This document shows positions 23,975 through 32,696 of a DNA stretch of 64,000 nt, one piece after another; position 1 is the stretch's first letter, and every line of letters starts with the position of its first letter. Source of the stretch: Kitasatospora sp. MAA4 (GTDB taxonomy: Bacteria; Actinomycetota; Actinomycetes; Streptomycetales; Streptomycetaceae); contig NZ_JARZAI010000001.1 in the NCBI RefSeq assembly GCF_029893355.1, forward strand, positions 434,001 through 498,000, written 5' to 3'. The position numbers and the translations under genes were made by a program. Under the pieces are notes generated by a model. It did not search any database. It was not told the DNA's origin and worked only from the letters and a program-made list of their open reading frames with translations.

Positions 23975-24334
23975 TCAGCTGTTCGGCGTCAGCGTGTAGC
24001 GGACGGTCATCGCCTGGATGAGCCCGTCGCGGAAGACGAAGGTGTCGACCCCGTCCTCGGCCCGGTTGGCGTCGGAGTCGGCGGCCCACTCCAGATAGAG
24101 GATGTCGCCCCCGAAGTTCTGGGTCTTCAGCTCCCACCGAGCCCTGGGGAGGTCCGCGAACAGCTGCGCGAACGCCTCCCGCACACCCTCCCGCCCGTGC
24201 TTCACCCCGGCTGCCGTGATGAAGACCGCGTCCTCGGCGAAGTTCTCCAGGATCCTGTCGAGATCCTCGGTGCGAAGCGCCTTCCCGTGGTCCTGGAAGG
24301 TCTCCTGCGGGGTGCGGGACGCGAGGTTCTCCAT
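23975..24334 (-). CDS. SnoaL/NTF2-like nuclear transport factor 2 family protein
   Basis: A 119-aa cone-shaped alpha+beta barrel domain. Visible features are the N-terminal helix with KALRTEDLDRILENFAED, the GREGVREAFAQLF helix and the DTFVFRDGLIQAM strand pair typical of SnoaL-like small proteins, which may be hydrolases, isomerases or ligand binders. I chose ATG 24334 because GGAAGG lies nine bases upstream; the longer frame has no site. It is divergent from the MDMPI-like gene. Confidence 0.85.
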   Translation of the reverse strand: MENLASRTPQETFQDHGKALRTEDLDRILENFAEDAVFITAAGVKHGREGVREAFAQLFADLPRARWELKTQNFGGDILYLEWAADSDANRAEDGVDTFVFRDGLIQAMTVRYTLTPNS

Positions 24335-24468
24335 CGATGCTGCCCTTCCTGACCCGGGACCGGCCTCACACCGGCGCTGCGGCAACGATATCTGAGGCGA
24401 TGTCAGCATGGGTGCGACGAAGTTCCGCACGCTCAGCTGCACCGCACGCATATCCAGAGGAGCCCCGC

Positions 24469-25038
24469 ATGGACCATCAGGACGTCGACACGGCTGTCGC
24501 AGAGTTGCTGAAGGTGCTCGGCCCGCATACTGCCGAGGATTGGTCGGTACCGGCAGGTCCACTGGAGTGGAGTTGCCGGGAGACAGCGGCGCACATCGGG
24601 CACGACCTGCTGGCCTACGCAGGGCAAGTGGCCGCCCGTCCCGCTGACTCCTATCTCCCGTTCGACCTGAACGTCCGCCCCACTGCCTCGCCGGCTGAGG
24701 TACTGCAGACGGTCACCGCCTGCGGCCGGCTCCTCAGCTGCGTATTGGCCACAGCCGCGCCGACTTTGCGTGCCTGGCACTGGGGTCCCTGCGATCCCGA
24801 GGGTTTCGCAGCAATGGGGGTTGCCGAAACCTTGCTGCACACCTACGACATCACGAGGGGACTGGCCGTGGACTGGCTGCCGCCGGCTTCGCTGAGCGCG
24901 GCCGTACTCGACCGGCTGTTCCCCGACGCCCCGCCTGGAGACCCCGTCCAGGTCCTTCTCTGGTGCACCGGCCGCGGGGAGCTGGACGGTTTTCCCCGCC
25001 GAACCTCGTGGATGTGGAAAGCAGCGCGATCCGACTGA
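24469..25038 (+). CDS. Maleylpyruvate isomerase N-terminal / DinB-like (mycothiol-dependent type) protein
   Basis: A 189-aa four-helix-bundle protein. The conserved LEWSCRETAAHIGHDL helix with its metal-site histidine and the VAETLLHTYDITRGL segment match the MDMPI_N/DinB_2 superfamily, many of whose actinobacterial members use mycothiol. The substrate is unknown. The start at 24469 follows AGAGGAG; upstream in-frame ATG codons have no site. It is convergent with the ALDH gene, from which it is separated by a strong hairpin. Confidence 0.8.
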   Translation: MDHQDVDTAVAELLKVLGPHTAEDWSVPAGPLEWSCRETAAHIGHDLLAYAGQVAARPADSYLPFDLNVRPTASPAEVLQTVTACGRLLSCVLATAAPTLRAWHWGPCDPEGFAAMGVAETLLHTYDITRGLAVDWLPPASLSAAVLDRLFPDAPPGDPVQVLLWCTGRGELDGFPRRTSWMWKAARSD

Positions 25039-25111
25039 TCGCACTCACTCGGCGAGACCGAGAAGTCGGCAGGGTCGACTTCTCCTGCGTGCGACGAGGT
25101 GCCCACGGAAG

Positions 25112-25158
25112 CCCGCTGCCCGCCGCGTCCCGGGGTGGCGGGCGGGGCGGGCAGCGGG
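25112..25158. terminator. Strong bidirectional hairpin terminator
   Basis: CCCGCTGCCCGCC (25112-25124) and GGCGGGCAGCGGG (25146-25158) form a perfect 13-bp stem between the convergent MDMPI-like and ALDH genes. No T-run follows on either strand. Confidence 0.75.
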
Positions 25159-25171
25159 TGGGGGAGCGGGG

Positions 25172-26479
25172 TCAGCTGATCGGCTTGTCCAGGACGGCCT
25201 TGGTGTGGCTGAAGGTGTCCATCGAGTACTCGCCGTGGTAGCGGCCCATGCCGCTCTCGCCGACGCCGCCGAAGGGGAGGTCGGGGATGGCGAGGTGGGA
25301 GACGGGGAGGCCGAAGGCGAGGGCGCCGGAGGAGGTCTCCTCGGTGAGGCGGTGCTTGGTGTGCTCGGACTCGGTGAAGGCGTAGAGCGCGAGCGGCTTG
25401 TCGCGGTCGTTGACGAAGGCGATGGCGGCGTCGAGGTCGGGGACCGCGATGATCGGCAGGATCGGGCCGAAGATCTCCGCCTTCATCACCGGGGCGTCGG
25501 GGGAGACGTCGGCGAGCACGGTCGGGGCGAGGTAGCGCGTCGCGCGGTCGTGGGCGCCGCCGGTGACGGTGCGGCCGTCGTCCAGCAGGGCGGCGAGGCG
25601 GTCGAAGTGCCGCTCGTTGACGATCCGGCCGTACGCCGGGCTGGCGGCCGGGTCGTCGCCGTACAGCGCGTGCACGGCGGCGGCCAGGTGCGGCTCCAGC
25701 GCGGTGGCGGTGTCGCCGATGGCGAGGACGTAGTCGGGGGCCACGCAGGTCTGGCCGGCGTTGAGGAACTTCCCGCGGACGATCCGCTGGGCGGTGGCGG
25801 CCAGGTCCACGCCGGGTTCGACCACCACCGGGCTCTTGCCGCCGAGTTCCAGGGTGACGGGGGTGAGGTGCTGCGCGGCGGCGGTCATCACGATCCGGCC
25901 GACCGTGCCGTTGCCGGTGTAGAAGATGTGGTCGAAGCGCTCGGCGAGCAGCGCGGTGGTCTCCGGGACCGCGCCCTCGACCACGCTGACGACCTCCGGG
26001 GCCAGGTAGCGCGGGAGCAGCTCGGCCATCGCGGCCGAGGTGGCCGGGGCCAGCTCGCTGGGCTTGACGACGGCGGTGTTTCCGGCCGCCAGCGCCCCCA
26101 CCAGCGGGGCGAGGGCCAGCTGCAGCGGGTAGTTCCACGGCGCGATGACCAGCACCACGCCGAGCGGGTCGCGCACCACCCTGGCGGCGGCCGGCAGGAA
26201 GGCGTCCGGGACGGGGGCGGGCTTGGGGCGCAGCCACTCCTGGAGGTGCTGCACGGTGTGGTCGAGCTCGTTGAGGGTGAAGCCGATCTCGGTGCGGTAC
26301 GCCTCGGCCGGGCTCTTGCCCAGGTCGGCGTGGAGGGCCTGCTGGAAGGTCTCGGCCTGCTCGGTGAGCAGCGACCGCAGGGCGGCCAGCTGCTGGAGCC
26401 GCCAGGCGAGCGGCTTGGTGCGGCCGGAGTCGAAGGTGGCGCGCAGATCAGCGACGGTGGTGGCGATGGGGGTGGTCAT
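25172..26479 (-). CDS. NAD(P)-dependent aldehyde dehydrogenase, class 3/fatty-aldehyde type
   Basis: A 435-aa ALDH. The nucleophilic cysteine is C245 in LNAGQTCVAPDYVL, and the general-base glutamate lies in VTLELGGKSPVVVE. Its short length and NAGQTCVAPDY signature are those of the membrane-less class 3 or coniferyl/fatty aldehyde group, which oxidises long-chain or aromatic aldehydes. It lies 25 bp downstream of an MFS transporter gene in the same orientation and so is probably in a MarR-controlled operon for detoxifying an aldehyde or xenobiotic. Confidence 0.93.
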   Translation of the reverse strand: MTTPIATTVADLRATFDSGRTKPLAWRLQQLAALRSLLTEQAETFQQALHADLGKSPAEAYRTEIGFTLNELDHTVQHLQEWLRPKPAPVPDAFLPAAARVVRDPLGVVLVIAPWNYPLQLALAPLVGALAAGNTAVVKPSELAPATSAAMAELLPRYLAPEVVSVVEGAVPETTALLAERFDHIFYTGNGTVGRIVMTAAAQHLTPVTLELGGKSPVVVEPGVDLAATAQRIVRGKFLNAGQTCVAPDYVLAIGDTATALEPHLAAAVHALYGDDPAASPAYGRIVNERHFDRLAALLDDGRTVTGGAHDRATRYLAPTVLADVSPDAPVMKAEIFGPILPIIAVPDLDAAIAFVNDRDKPLALYAFTESEHTKHRLTEETSSGALAFGLPVSHLAIPDLPFGGVGESGMGRYHGEYSMDTFSHTKAVLDKPIS

Positions 26480-26504
26480 CAGGTGCTCCAGGAGGGTCGG
26501 TCGG

Positions 26505-28010
26505 TCAGACCTGCGCGGGGACGGCGTCGTCGGCGGGCGTGCTCGCCGCGACCGGGGCGGAGGCGCCGAGCGGGCGGTGGTGCTTGCTCAGACCCGCCAG
26601 GGCGACCACGACGGCGAGCAGCAGCGCTCCGGCGGCGATCACAAAGCTCAGCGTGAACTGGCTCTCCGCGGGCAGCGCCACGCCGAGCTTGGGGTAGCTG
26701 ATCATCTTGGAGGCGAGCAGCGAGGTGACGACGGCGCTGGCGATCGAGCTGCCGACCGAGCGGGAGATGGAGTTGATGCCGTTGGCGATGCCGGTCTGGT
26801 GCAGCGGGACGCTGGCCGCGATGAGGGCGGGCATCGCCGCGTAGCCGAAGGAGATGGCGATGCCGGTGAGCATGCCCGCGATGATCACCGCGGGGCTGGA
26901 GCCGTGGCCCCACGCCAGCCAGGCGAAGCCGGCCACGCCGATCAGGGCGCCGATCGCCAGGACGAACCGGGCGCCGATCCGGTGCACCAGCCTGCCGCCG
27001 AGCGGGGCCGCGGCGAGCGAGATCAGCGCGCTGGGCAGCAGGTACTCGACCGAGGCGCGCAGCACGGAGGCGGTGAAGCCGTATCCGGCGAGCCGCTCCG
27101 GCACCTGGACCAGGTAGGAGATGCCGATGAACTGGGCGAACGAGGCGAAGCCGACGAAGAGTCCGGCCAGGTTGGTGAAGAGCACCTGGCGGTGGACGAA
27201 CATCCGCATGTCCACCAGCGGGTTGGCGACGCGCAGTTCCACCAGCACCCAGACCGCGGCCGTCACGACCGCGCCGACCAGGCAGCCGATGATCCGGCCC
27301 GAGCTCCAGCCCCACTCGTGGCCCTGCGAGATGCCGAGCAGCAGCAGGACCAGGAAGACGGCCAGGGTGAGGGCGCCGAGCACGTCGATCCGTCCACCGG
27401 TGGGCGAGCCGCCGTGCGGGACCAGGACGGCGACGGCGGCCAGCGCGAGCAGGGTCAGCGCGGTGGAGAACCAGAAGACCAGGTGGTAGTTGGGGTTGCT
27501 GCCCTGGGTGAGCAGACCGGTGGCCACCAGCGAGAGGCCGCTGCCGAACGCGAGGGTGCCGCTGACCAGGGCCATCGCCCCGTGCAGCTTCTCGTGCGGG
27601 ACCTCGTCGCGGATCACCGAGAGGGCGAGCGGGAAGATCGCGGTCGCGGAGCCCTGGAGCACCCGGGCGATGATCAGCAGGGTCAGTGAGGTGGTGGTGG
27701 CCGCGAGCACCGAGCCGACGACCATGACCCCCAGCACCGCGACGAGCGTGCGCTTCTTGCCGAACTGGTCGCCGACCCGGCCGAGCAGCGGGGTGAAGAC
27801 GGCGGCGGAGAGCAGGGCCGCGGTGGTCACCCAGCTGACGCCGGCAGCGCCGGTGTGCAGTTCGCGCTGGAGCAGCGCGAGGATCGGGACGACCTGGGTC
27901 TGCGCCATGGCCACGACCATCGCGGCGAGTCCGAGCGCGAGGATCAGAGGGGTGCTGCCGCCTTCCTTGGTGCTGGATCTCGGCGCTGCGTGGGTCGGGG
28001 AGTGGCTCAT
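26505..28010 (-). CDS. MFS transporter, DHA2/EmrB-QacA type drug exporter
   Basis: A 501-aa permease with about 14 hydrophobic segments and the motif A loop GRVGDQFGKKRT after the second helix; the N-terminus ends in a helix containing VVAMAQTQVVPI. This matches proton-driven multidrug exporters. It is divergent from a MarR regulator with two TTGA-N5-TCAA sites in between and is followed at 25 bp by an ALDH gene. The arrangement suggests induction by a phenolic or aldehyde compound that displaces MarR. Confidence 0.92.
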   Translation of the reverse strand: MSHSPTHAAPRSSTKEGGSTPLILALGLAAMVVAMAQTQVVPILALLQRELHTGAAGVSWVTTAALLSAAVFTPLLGRVGDQFGKKRTLVAVLGVMVVGSVLAATTTSLTLLIIARVLQGSATAIFPLALSVIRDEVPHEKLHGAMALVSGTLAFGSGLSLVATGLLTQGSNPNYHLVFWFSTALTLLALAAVAVLVPHGGSPTGGRIDVLGALTLAVFLVLLLLGISQGHEWGWSSGRIIGCLVGAVVTAAVWVLVELRVANPLVDMRMFVHRQVLFTNLAGLFVGFASFAQFIGISYLVQVPERLAGYGFTASVLRASVEYLLPSALISLAAAPLGGRLVHRIGARFVLAIGALIGVAGFAWLAWGHGSSPAVIIAGMLTGIAISFGYAAMPALIAASVPLHQTGIANGINSISRSVGSSIASAVVTSLLASKMISYPKLGVALPAESQFTLSFVIAAGALLLAVVVALAGLSKHHRPLGASAPVAASTPADDAVPAQV

Positions 28011-28082
28011 GGCGGTCCTGCGGTCCTTCCGGGAGGGCCCTGCCGGGTGCGGCGTGGGCCTGAGGCTTGAGAGGGTAGAAGG

Positions 28083-28136
28083 TTGATGTCCTCAAGCAAT
28101 GAAATGAAGGTAGTCCTCGATAGTTGATGATGTCAA
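28083..28136. promoter_or_regulatory. Paired TTGA-N5-TCAA operators of the MarR regulator
   Basis: TTGATGTCCTCAA (28083-28095) and TTGATGATGTCAA (28124-28136) share the inverted pattern TTGA-N5-TCAA, 41 bp apart, in the 147-bp AT-richer divergent region between the MFS and marR-like genes. The second overlaps the -35 of the marR-like promoter. MarR dimers typically bind such short inverted repeats. Confidence 0.6.
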
Positions 28137-28151
28137 GCAGTCGCCTACACT
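28124..28151 (+). promoter_or_regulatory. Leaderless-type promoter of the marR-like gene
   Basis: -35 TTGATG (28124-28129), 16-bp spacer and -10 TACACT (28146-28151). The ATG at 28158 starts seven bases after the -10, so the transcript probably begins at the A of the start codon; no Shine-Dalgarno is present. Confidence 0.6.
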
Positions 28152-28157
28152 GGGGGC

Positions 28158-28595
28158 ATGACCCCGACCACACCCGCCCCCGTCACTCCGTCGCCCGTCC
28201 AGCTGATGGACCAGCTCGCCCAGGCCGCGGCCGGCTACTACCGCGCCTTCGCCACCGTTGCCGCCGAGCGCGGGCTGACCCTCATGCAGGGCAAGATGCT
28301 CAGCCTGCTGCGCCGGCCGATGCCGATGCGGACCCTGGCCGACCTGCTGGCCTGCGACGCCTCCAACGTGACCGGCATCGTCGACCGGCTGGAGGCGCGC
28401 GGGCTGGCCCGCCGCGAGGTCGACCCCGCCGACCGGCGGATCAAGAACGTGGTGCTGACCGAGCAGGGCGAGGAGACCGTCCGGGCGATCCGCGCGGAGC
28501 TGATGTCCAGCCTCACCGGCCTGGAGCAGCTGGACGACGAGGAGCGGCGGACCTTCCAGGAACTGCTGGTGCGGGTCTTCCCCCTGGTCGGCTAA
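28158..28595 (+). CDS. MarR-family transcriptional regulator
   Basis: A 145-aa winged-helix dimer. The recognition region LLACDASNVTGIVDRLEARG and the wing with REVDPADRRIKNVVLTEQG are typical of MarR. It is expected to repress the divergent MFS-ALDH operon and itself through the TTGA-N5-TCAA boxes and to be released by a small aromatic or oxidant ligand. Translation is probably leaderless. The next gene, a molybdopterin oxidoreductase, starts 50 bp downstream with its own -10-like TACCCT. Confidence 0.92.
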   Translation: MTPTTPAPVTPSPVQLMDQLAQAAAGYYRAFATVAAERGLTLMQGKMLSLLRRPMPMRTLADLLACDASNVTGIVDRLEARGLARREVDPADRRIKNVVLTEQGEETVRAIRAELMSSLTGLEQLDDEERRTFQELLVRVFPLVG

Positions 28596-28645
28596 AAGCG
28601 TGGGGGCCCTGTCGCGGCGGCCGCCCGGCGGCTACCCTCGCTGCC

Positions 28646-30931
28646 ATGACCGGGCTACTCACCAGTACCGCCAGCGTCACCCACCGCACCTGCCCGCTCT
28701 GCGAGGCGACCTGCGGTCTGACCGTCACGGCCACCCCGGCCGCGGACGGCGGCCCGCCCGCGATCGCGGTCCGCGGCGACAGCCAGGACCCGTTCAGTCG
28801 CGGCTACCTCTGCCCCAAGGGCGTCGCGCTCGGCCAACTGCACGACGACCCCGACCGGTTGCGCACCCCGCTGATCCGGCGCGGCAGCAGCTGGACCGAG
28901 GTCGGCTGGGACGAGGCCTTCGCCGAGGCGGGCCGGCTGCTGGCGCCGCTGGTCCGCGAGCACGGCCGGGACGCCGTCGCCGTCTACCTCGGCAACCCGA
29001 CCGTCCACAACCACGCGGCCTCGCTCTACACCCGGGTGCTGGTCCAGGCGCTCGGCACCGGCTACCGGTTCAGTGCCAGCACGGTCGACCAGATGCCCAA
29101 GCAGGTCGCCTCCGGCCTGATGTACGGGACCGATCTGTCGATCGCCATCCCGGACGTCGACCGGACCGACTACCTGCTGATCCTGGGCGCCAACCCGCTG
29201 GTCTCCAACGGGAGTCTGCTCACCGCCCCCGACCTGCCCGGACGGCTGCGCGCGCTGCGCCGGCGTGGCGGACGGCTGGTGGTGGTCGACCCGCGCCGCA
29301 CCCGGACCGCCGAGGCCGCCGACGAGCACCTCGCGATCCGCCCCGGCACCGATGCGCTGCTGCTGGCCGGCCTGGCCCACACCCTGCTGGCGGAGGGCCT
29401 CGCCGACCTCGGCCAGGCCGCCCCGCACGTCACCGGTCTGGCCGAACTGCGCGCCGCCCTGGAGCCGTTCACCCCCGAGGCGATCGCCGCGGCGACCCGG
29501 ATCGAGGCCGCGACGGTCCGCCGGCTGGCCCGCGAGCTCGCCGCTGCCCCCAGCGCCGCCGTCTACGGCCGGATCGGCACCACCACCACGGCCTTCGGCA
29601 CCGCCGCCAGCTGGCTGGTGGACGTCGTCAACACGCTGACCGGCAACCTGGACCGCCCCGGCGGGGTGCTGTGGCCCGAACCCGCCACCGGCTCGCCCAA
29701 CACCACCGGCGAACCCGGCCGCGGCCGAGGTGTCCGGGTGCCCGGCTCGCGACGCACCCGGGTGCGCCAACTGGCCAGCGTCTTCGGTGAGTTCCCGGTC
29801 GGCGCGCTCGCCGAGGAGATCGACGTACCGGGCCCTGGCCGGCTGCGCGGCCTGATCACCTTCGCCGGGAACCCCGTCCTCTCCACCCCCAACAGCGCCC
29901 GACTCGGCGCCGCGCTGGCCTCGTTGGACGCGATGGTCAGCATCGACGCCTACCTCAACGAGACCACCCGGCACGCCCATGTGCTGCTGCCCGCCGCCTC
30001 ACCGCTCGCCCGCAGCCACTACGACCTGGTCTTCACCGGCTTCGCGATCCGCAACACCGCCAAGTACTCGCCGCCCAGCCTCCCGCTCGGGGAGGGCGAG
30101 TTGGACGAGTCCGAGGTGCTGCTCCGGCTGGCCTGCACCGCGCTGGGCGGCGGCCTGAGCCCGGACGAGCTGGACGATCTCACGGCGGCCGAAACCGCCC
30201 GCCGGCTGGCCGCCGACCCCTCCTCGCCCGCGTACGGCGCCGACCCGGTCGAGCTGCTGGCCGCCGTCGCCCACCGTCGCCGCCAGGACCGGTTGCTCGA
30301 CCTGCTGCTGCGCGGCGGCCCGTACGGCGACGGCTTCGGCGCCAAGCCGGAGGGCCTCAGCCTGGACGCGCTGCTGGCCGCCCCGCACGGCCTGGACCTC
30401 GGCCCACTGCGCCCCCGGCTGCCCGGCGTGCTGCGCACCCCGAGCGGCAGGGTGGAACTCGCCCCGCCCCAACTGCTCGCCGAGGCACGGCGGTTGGCCG
30501 ACCACCTGGCCGAGCTCACGGCCACGCCGGCGGGTGGGCTGCTGCTGGTCGGCCGACGTCAGCTGCGCTCCAACAACTCCTGGATGCACAACGTCCAGTT
30601 GCTCGCGGGCGGCAGCAACCGCTGCACGCTCCAGCTCCACCCGGCCGACGCCGAGCGGCTCGGCATCACCGACGGCGCCCCGGTCACCGTGCGCTCCCGG
30701 GTCGGCGAGCTGCTCGCGAACGCCGAGGTCACCGACACCCTCGCCCCCGGGGTGGTCAGCCTGCCGCACGGCTGGGGCCACGACGGCCCCGGCACGCGTG
30801 CCGCGGTGGCCGCCCGCGAACCCGGCGTCAACAGCAACCTGCTGACCGACGAGCAGCCGCTGGACCCGCTGTCGGGCACCGCGGTGCTCAACGGCATCCC
30901 AGTAGAGGTGCTGCCCGCTCAGCGGGCCTAG
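28646..30931 (+). CDS. Molybdopterin-dependent oxidoreductase (formate dehydrogenase/nitrate reductase-like)
   Basis: A 761-aa protein of the DMSO reductase/formate dehydrogenase superfamily. An N-terminal [4Fe-4S] motif C-x2-C-x3-C (TCPLCEATCGL, about 16-26) plus a later cysteine in YLCPKG mark the cluster-bearing subgroup. Bis-MGD binding segments (LGANPLVSNGSL, and ALTGNLDRPGGVL-like) and the C-terminal molydopterin-dinucleotide domain (LRSNNSWMHNVQLL) follow. There is no Tat signal, so it is cytoplasmic. The electron donor and substrate are unknown; similar stand-alone proteins are annotated as formate or nitrate-related. A -10-like TACCCT (28633-28638) suggests a leaderless start at ATG 28646. 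Confidence 0.88.
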   Translation: MTGLLTSTASVTHRTCPLCEATCGLTVTATPAADGGPPAIAVRGDSQDPFSRGYLCPKGVALGQLHDDPDRLRTPLIRRGSSWTEVGWDEAFAEAGRLLAPLVREHGRDAVAVYLGNPTVHNHAASLYTRVLVQALGTGYRFSASTVDQMPKQVASGLMYGTDLSIAIPDVDRTDYLLILGANPLVSNGSLLTAPDLPGRLRALRRRGGRLVVVDPRRTRTAEAADEHLAIRPGTDALLLAGLAHTLLAEGLADLGQAAPHVTGLAELRAALEPFTPEAIAAATRIEAATVRRLARELAAAPSAAVYGRIGTTTTAFGTAASWLVDVVNTLTGNLDRPGGVLWPEPATGSPNTTGEPGRGRGVRVPGSRRTRVRQLASVFGEFPVGALAEEIDVPGPGRLRGLITFAGNPVLSTPNSARLGAALASLDAMVSIDAYLNETTRHAHVLLPAASPLARSHYDLVFTGFAIRNTAKYSPPSLPLGEGELDESEVLLRLACTALGGGLSPDELDDLTAAETARRLAADPSSPAYGADPVELLAAVAHRRRQDRLLDLLLRGGPYGDGFGAKPEGLSLDALLAAPHGLDLGPLRPRLPGVLRTPSGRVELAPPQLLAEARRLADHLAELTATPAGGLLLVGRRQLRSNNSWMHNVQLLAGGSNRCTLQLHPADAERLGITDGAPVTVRSRVGELLANAEVTDTLAPGVVSLPHGWGHDGPGTRAAVAAREPGVNSNLLTDEQPLDPLSGTAVLNGIPVEVLPAQRA

Positions 30932-30936
30932 CTTAG

Positions 30937-31764
30937 CTAGTACGCGCTGTCGTAGGTGTAGAAGCGGGTGTGGTCGAGCAGGGCGGCCGGTGCGATGTCG
31001 TTCCAGGGCTTCATGGTGTCGTTGAGGCCCACCACGTCCTGGGTGTGGTCGGCGGGAAGGTAGCCCTGGTCGGGGTGGCGGGTCTGCCAGGCGGCCCAGA
31101 GGCGGTCGATGAAGCAGTGGTGCAGCCAGAAGGCCGGGTCGTTGGGGGACATGCCGCTGCTCATGTTCCCGCCGATCCAGACGTGCACCCGGTTGTGCAG
31201 GTTGACGCCCCGCCAGCCCTCCAGGTTGTTGCGGAAGCCGTCGGAGGAGCTGTTCCACGGCGGCGTGTCGTAGTCGGACAGGGCCAGCACGCTGTCCACG
31301 TCCGCCCTGGTCGGCAGGTCGGCGACGCCGGCGCCGAGCGAGCGCAGCAGGTAGTTGCGGTTGTCCGGGCTGACGGTGATCGTCCACTTGCCCGCGCCGA
31401 AGGCGAACGGACCGGTGGTCACCTGGCCGTCGCTGCTGCGCCCGTCGCCGCCGAGGAAGTCCGCTCCCCAGATCGAGGCGTCCGCGGTGCGGTCCGTGGT
31501 CCAGTCCCAGTAGGGCAGCGTCACGGTGGGGTCGATCGCCTGCAGCGCCTGTTCGAACTGGAGCAGGAACCGGCGGTGCCAGGGGAGGAAGGACGGCGAC
31601 CGGTGGCCGGTCCGCTCGCCGTCGTCGGTGTCGCTCATGATGAAGGAGTTGTGCGTGGAGACGAAGGTGTCGTAACCGCCCTGGCGCTTGAGTTCGAGCA
31701 CGGCGTTGACGAACGCGCGCTTCTCCTGGGCCGTCAGGGTCGCCTGGTTCTTGCGCACTGCCAT
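30937..31764 (-). CDS. melC2: Tyrosinase MelC2 (monophenol monooxygenase)
   Basis: A 275-aa type 3 copper enzyme that oxidises tyrosine and DOPA to quinones for melanin. All six copper ligands stand at the textbook Streptomyces positions: H38, H54 and H63 (CuA, with FLPWHRRFL) and H190, H194 and H216 (CuB, with NLHNRVHVW and WLHHCFID). There is no signal peptide; export relies on the Tat-bearing partner MelC1. The ATG at 31764 follows GGAGGACCC. It is the second gene of the melC operon. Confidence 0.97.
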   Translation of the reverse strand: MAVRKNQATLTAQEKRAFVNAVLELKRQGGYDTFVSTHNSFIMSDTDDGERTGHRSPSFLPWHRRFLLQFEQALQAIDPTVTLPYWDWTTDRTADASIWGADFLGGDGRSSDGQVTTGPFAFGAGKWTITVSPDNRNYLLRSLGAGVADLPTRADVDSVLALSDYDTPPWNSSSDGFRNNLEGWRGVNLHNRVHVWIGGNMSSGMSPNDPAFWLHHCFIDRLWAAWQTRHPDQGYLPADHTQDVVGLNDTMKPWNDIAPAALLDHTRFYTYDSAY

Positions 31765-31799
31765 GGGTCCTCCGGTGAATGGTTGGTAAGGGTGAGAGG

Positions 31800-32210
31800 T
31801 CAGACGGAGATCGGGACGAGCGCGGCGCCGCGCAGCTCGTTGACGGCCGAACGGGCCAGTGCGCGCGGCGTGCTGAAGGTCCGGTAGTGGTCGATCACGC
31901 TGATCCAGGTGCCGTCGGCGTTGCGCATCATGTGCAGCTCCTGGCCGTCGATCAGCACCTGGTAGCCCGTCCCGGCGCCGCCGCCGTGGTGGTGGCCGCC
32001 GGCGGCCATCGGCATGCCCTGGATGCGGCGCTGCTGGAAGACCTCGTCGAAGCTGTCGTCGGCCTCCAGGCCTGCGGCCGCGGTGGGCGCGGCGCCGGGG
32101 CCGGTGAGGCCGAGGACGGCGGTCGCGGTGGCGGCGGTCAGGGCCACCGCGGCGCCCTGGAGCATCCGGCGACGGGTGAGATCGGTGCTGGTGGTGGTCC
32201 GTTCGGACAT
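31800..32210 (-). CDS. melC1: Tyrosinase copper chaperone MelC1 (caddie protein)
   Basis: A 136-aa secreted partner that delivers copper to MelC2 and carries it across the membrane. A Tat-type signal ([13 protein letters not shown]) is at residues ~12-35. A His-rich metal segment (GGHHHGGG) and the conserved [18 protein letters not shown] and [11 protein letters not shown] strands follow; the tyrosine in DHYRTF is expected to enter the MelC2 active site. The ATG at 32210 follows CAGGGGGC. The melC2 gene starts 35 bp downstream. Confidence 0.95.
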   Translation of the reverse strand: MSERTTTSTDLTRRRMLQGAAVALTAATATAVLGLTGPGAAPTAAAGLEADDSFDEVFQQRRIQGMPMAAGGHHHGGGAGTGYQVLIDGQELHMMRNADGTWISVIDHYRTFSTPRALARSAVNELRGAALVPISV

Positions 32211-32350
32211 GGCTGTGCCCCCTGGTGTGTTGTGCGGAACCTGCTCCCCCGGTCGACCGATCGCCAACAGACGCTCCTGGCATGCGAGTTGGAGAACTCA
32301 GCGGCCGTGCGTGTTCGATCGGTCGTTCGGGTCCATTCCTATCAGGTGTG

Positions 32351-32398
32351 GTGAAGAAGTGAACGTGAGTGATCGGATGTGAGCGAAGTGACGGATGT
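32351..32398. promoter_or_regulatory. GTGA-rich direct-repeat region upstream of melC1
   Basis: Six GTGA tetramers start at 32351, 32359, 32365, 32369, 32379 and 32388 (TCAC towards melC1), including the near-repeat GTGATCGGATGT / GTGACGGATGT. It lies in a 486-bp AT-richer gene-free region (32211-32696) between melC1 and the vWA gene, which otherwise shows only a weak -10-like GATAGG towards melC1. I see no convincing gene there. Confidence 0.35.
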
Positions 32399-32696
32399 TT
32401 CTGGCCAGCGACGGTTGAGAGCTGCATTGTTTGCCAACGTGAGAACTTCTGTGAAAGGGCTGCTCCAGGCCAAGAGGCGGTAAATGTTGTGCCATGGGCG
32501 CTCCGCAACCGCAAAGTCTGCGGTCTTGACGGGTTCCTTGTGACCGCCCTTACGCCCCGAGGATGGCGCGATGCGTGCGCGACAGCGGCTCTGACCGGCG
32601 CAGGCCGTTCGGCTCGCGCGCCAGGTACACGCCCCCTGAGCCGTTGTCAGTCCTGCCTGGTACTTATGAGGTGCCCGAACCGAGGGGAGAGCCGCC

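Noticed and set aside
30918..30945. CTAGCTTAGCTAG as a terminator between the oxidoreductase and melC2
   Set aside because: The stem is only five A/T-containing pairs and merely contains the stop codons of the two genes; too weak to call.
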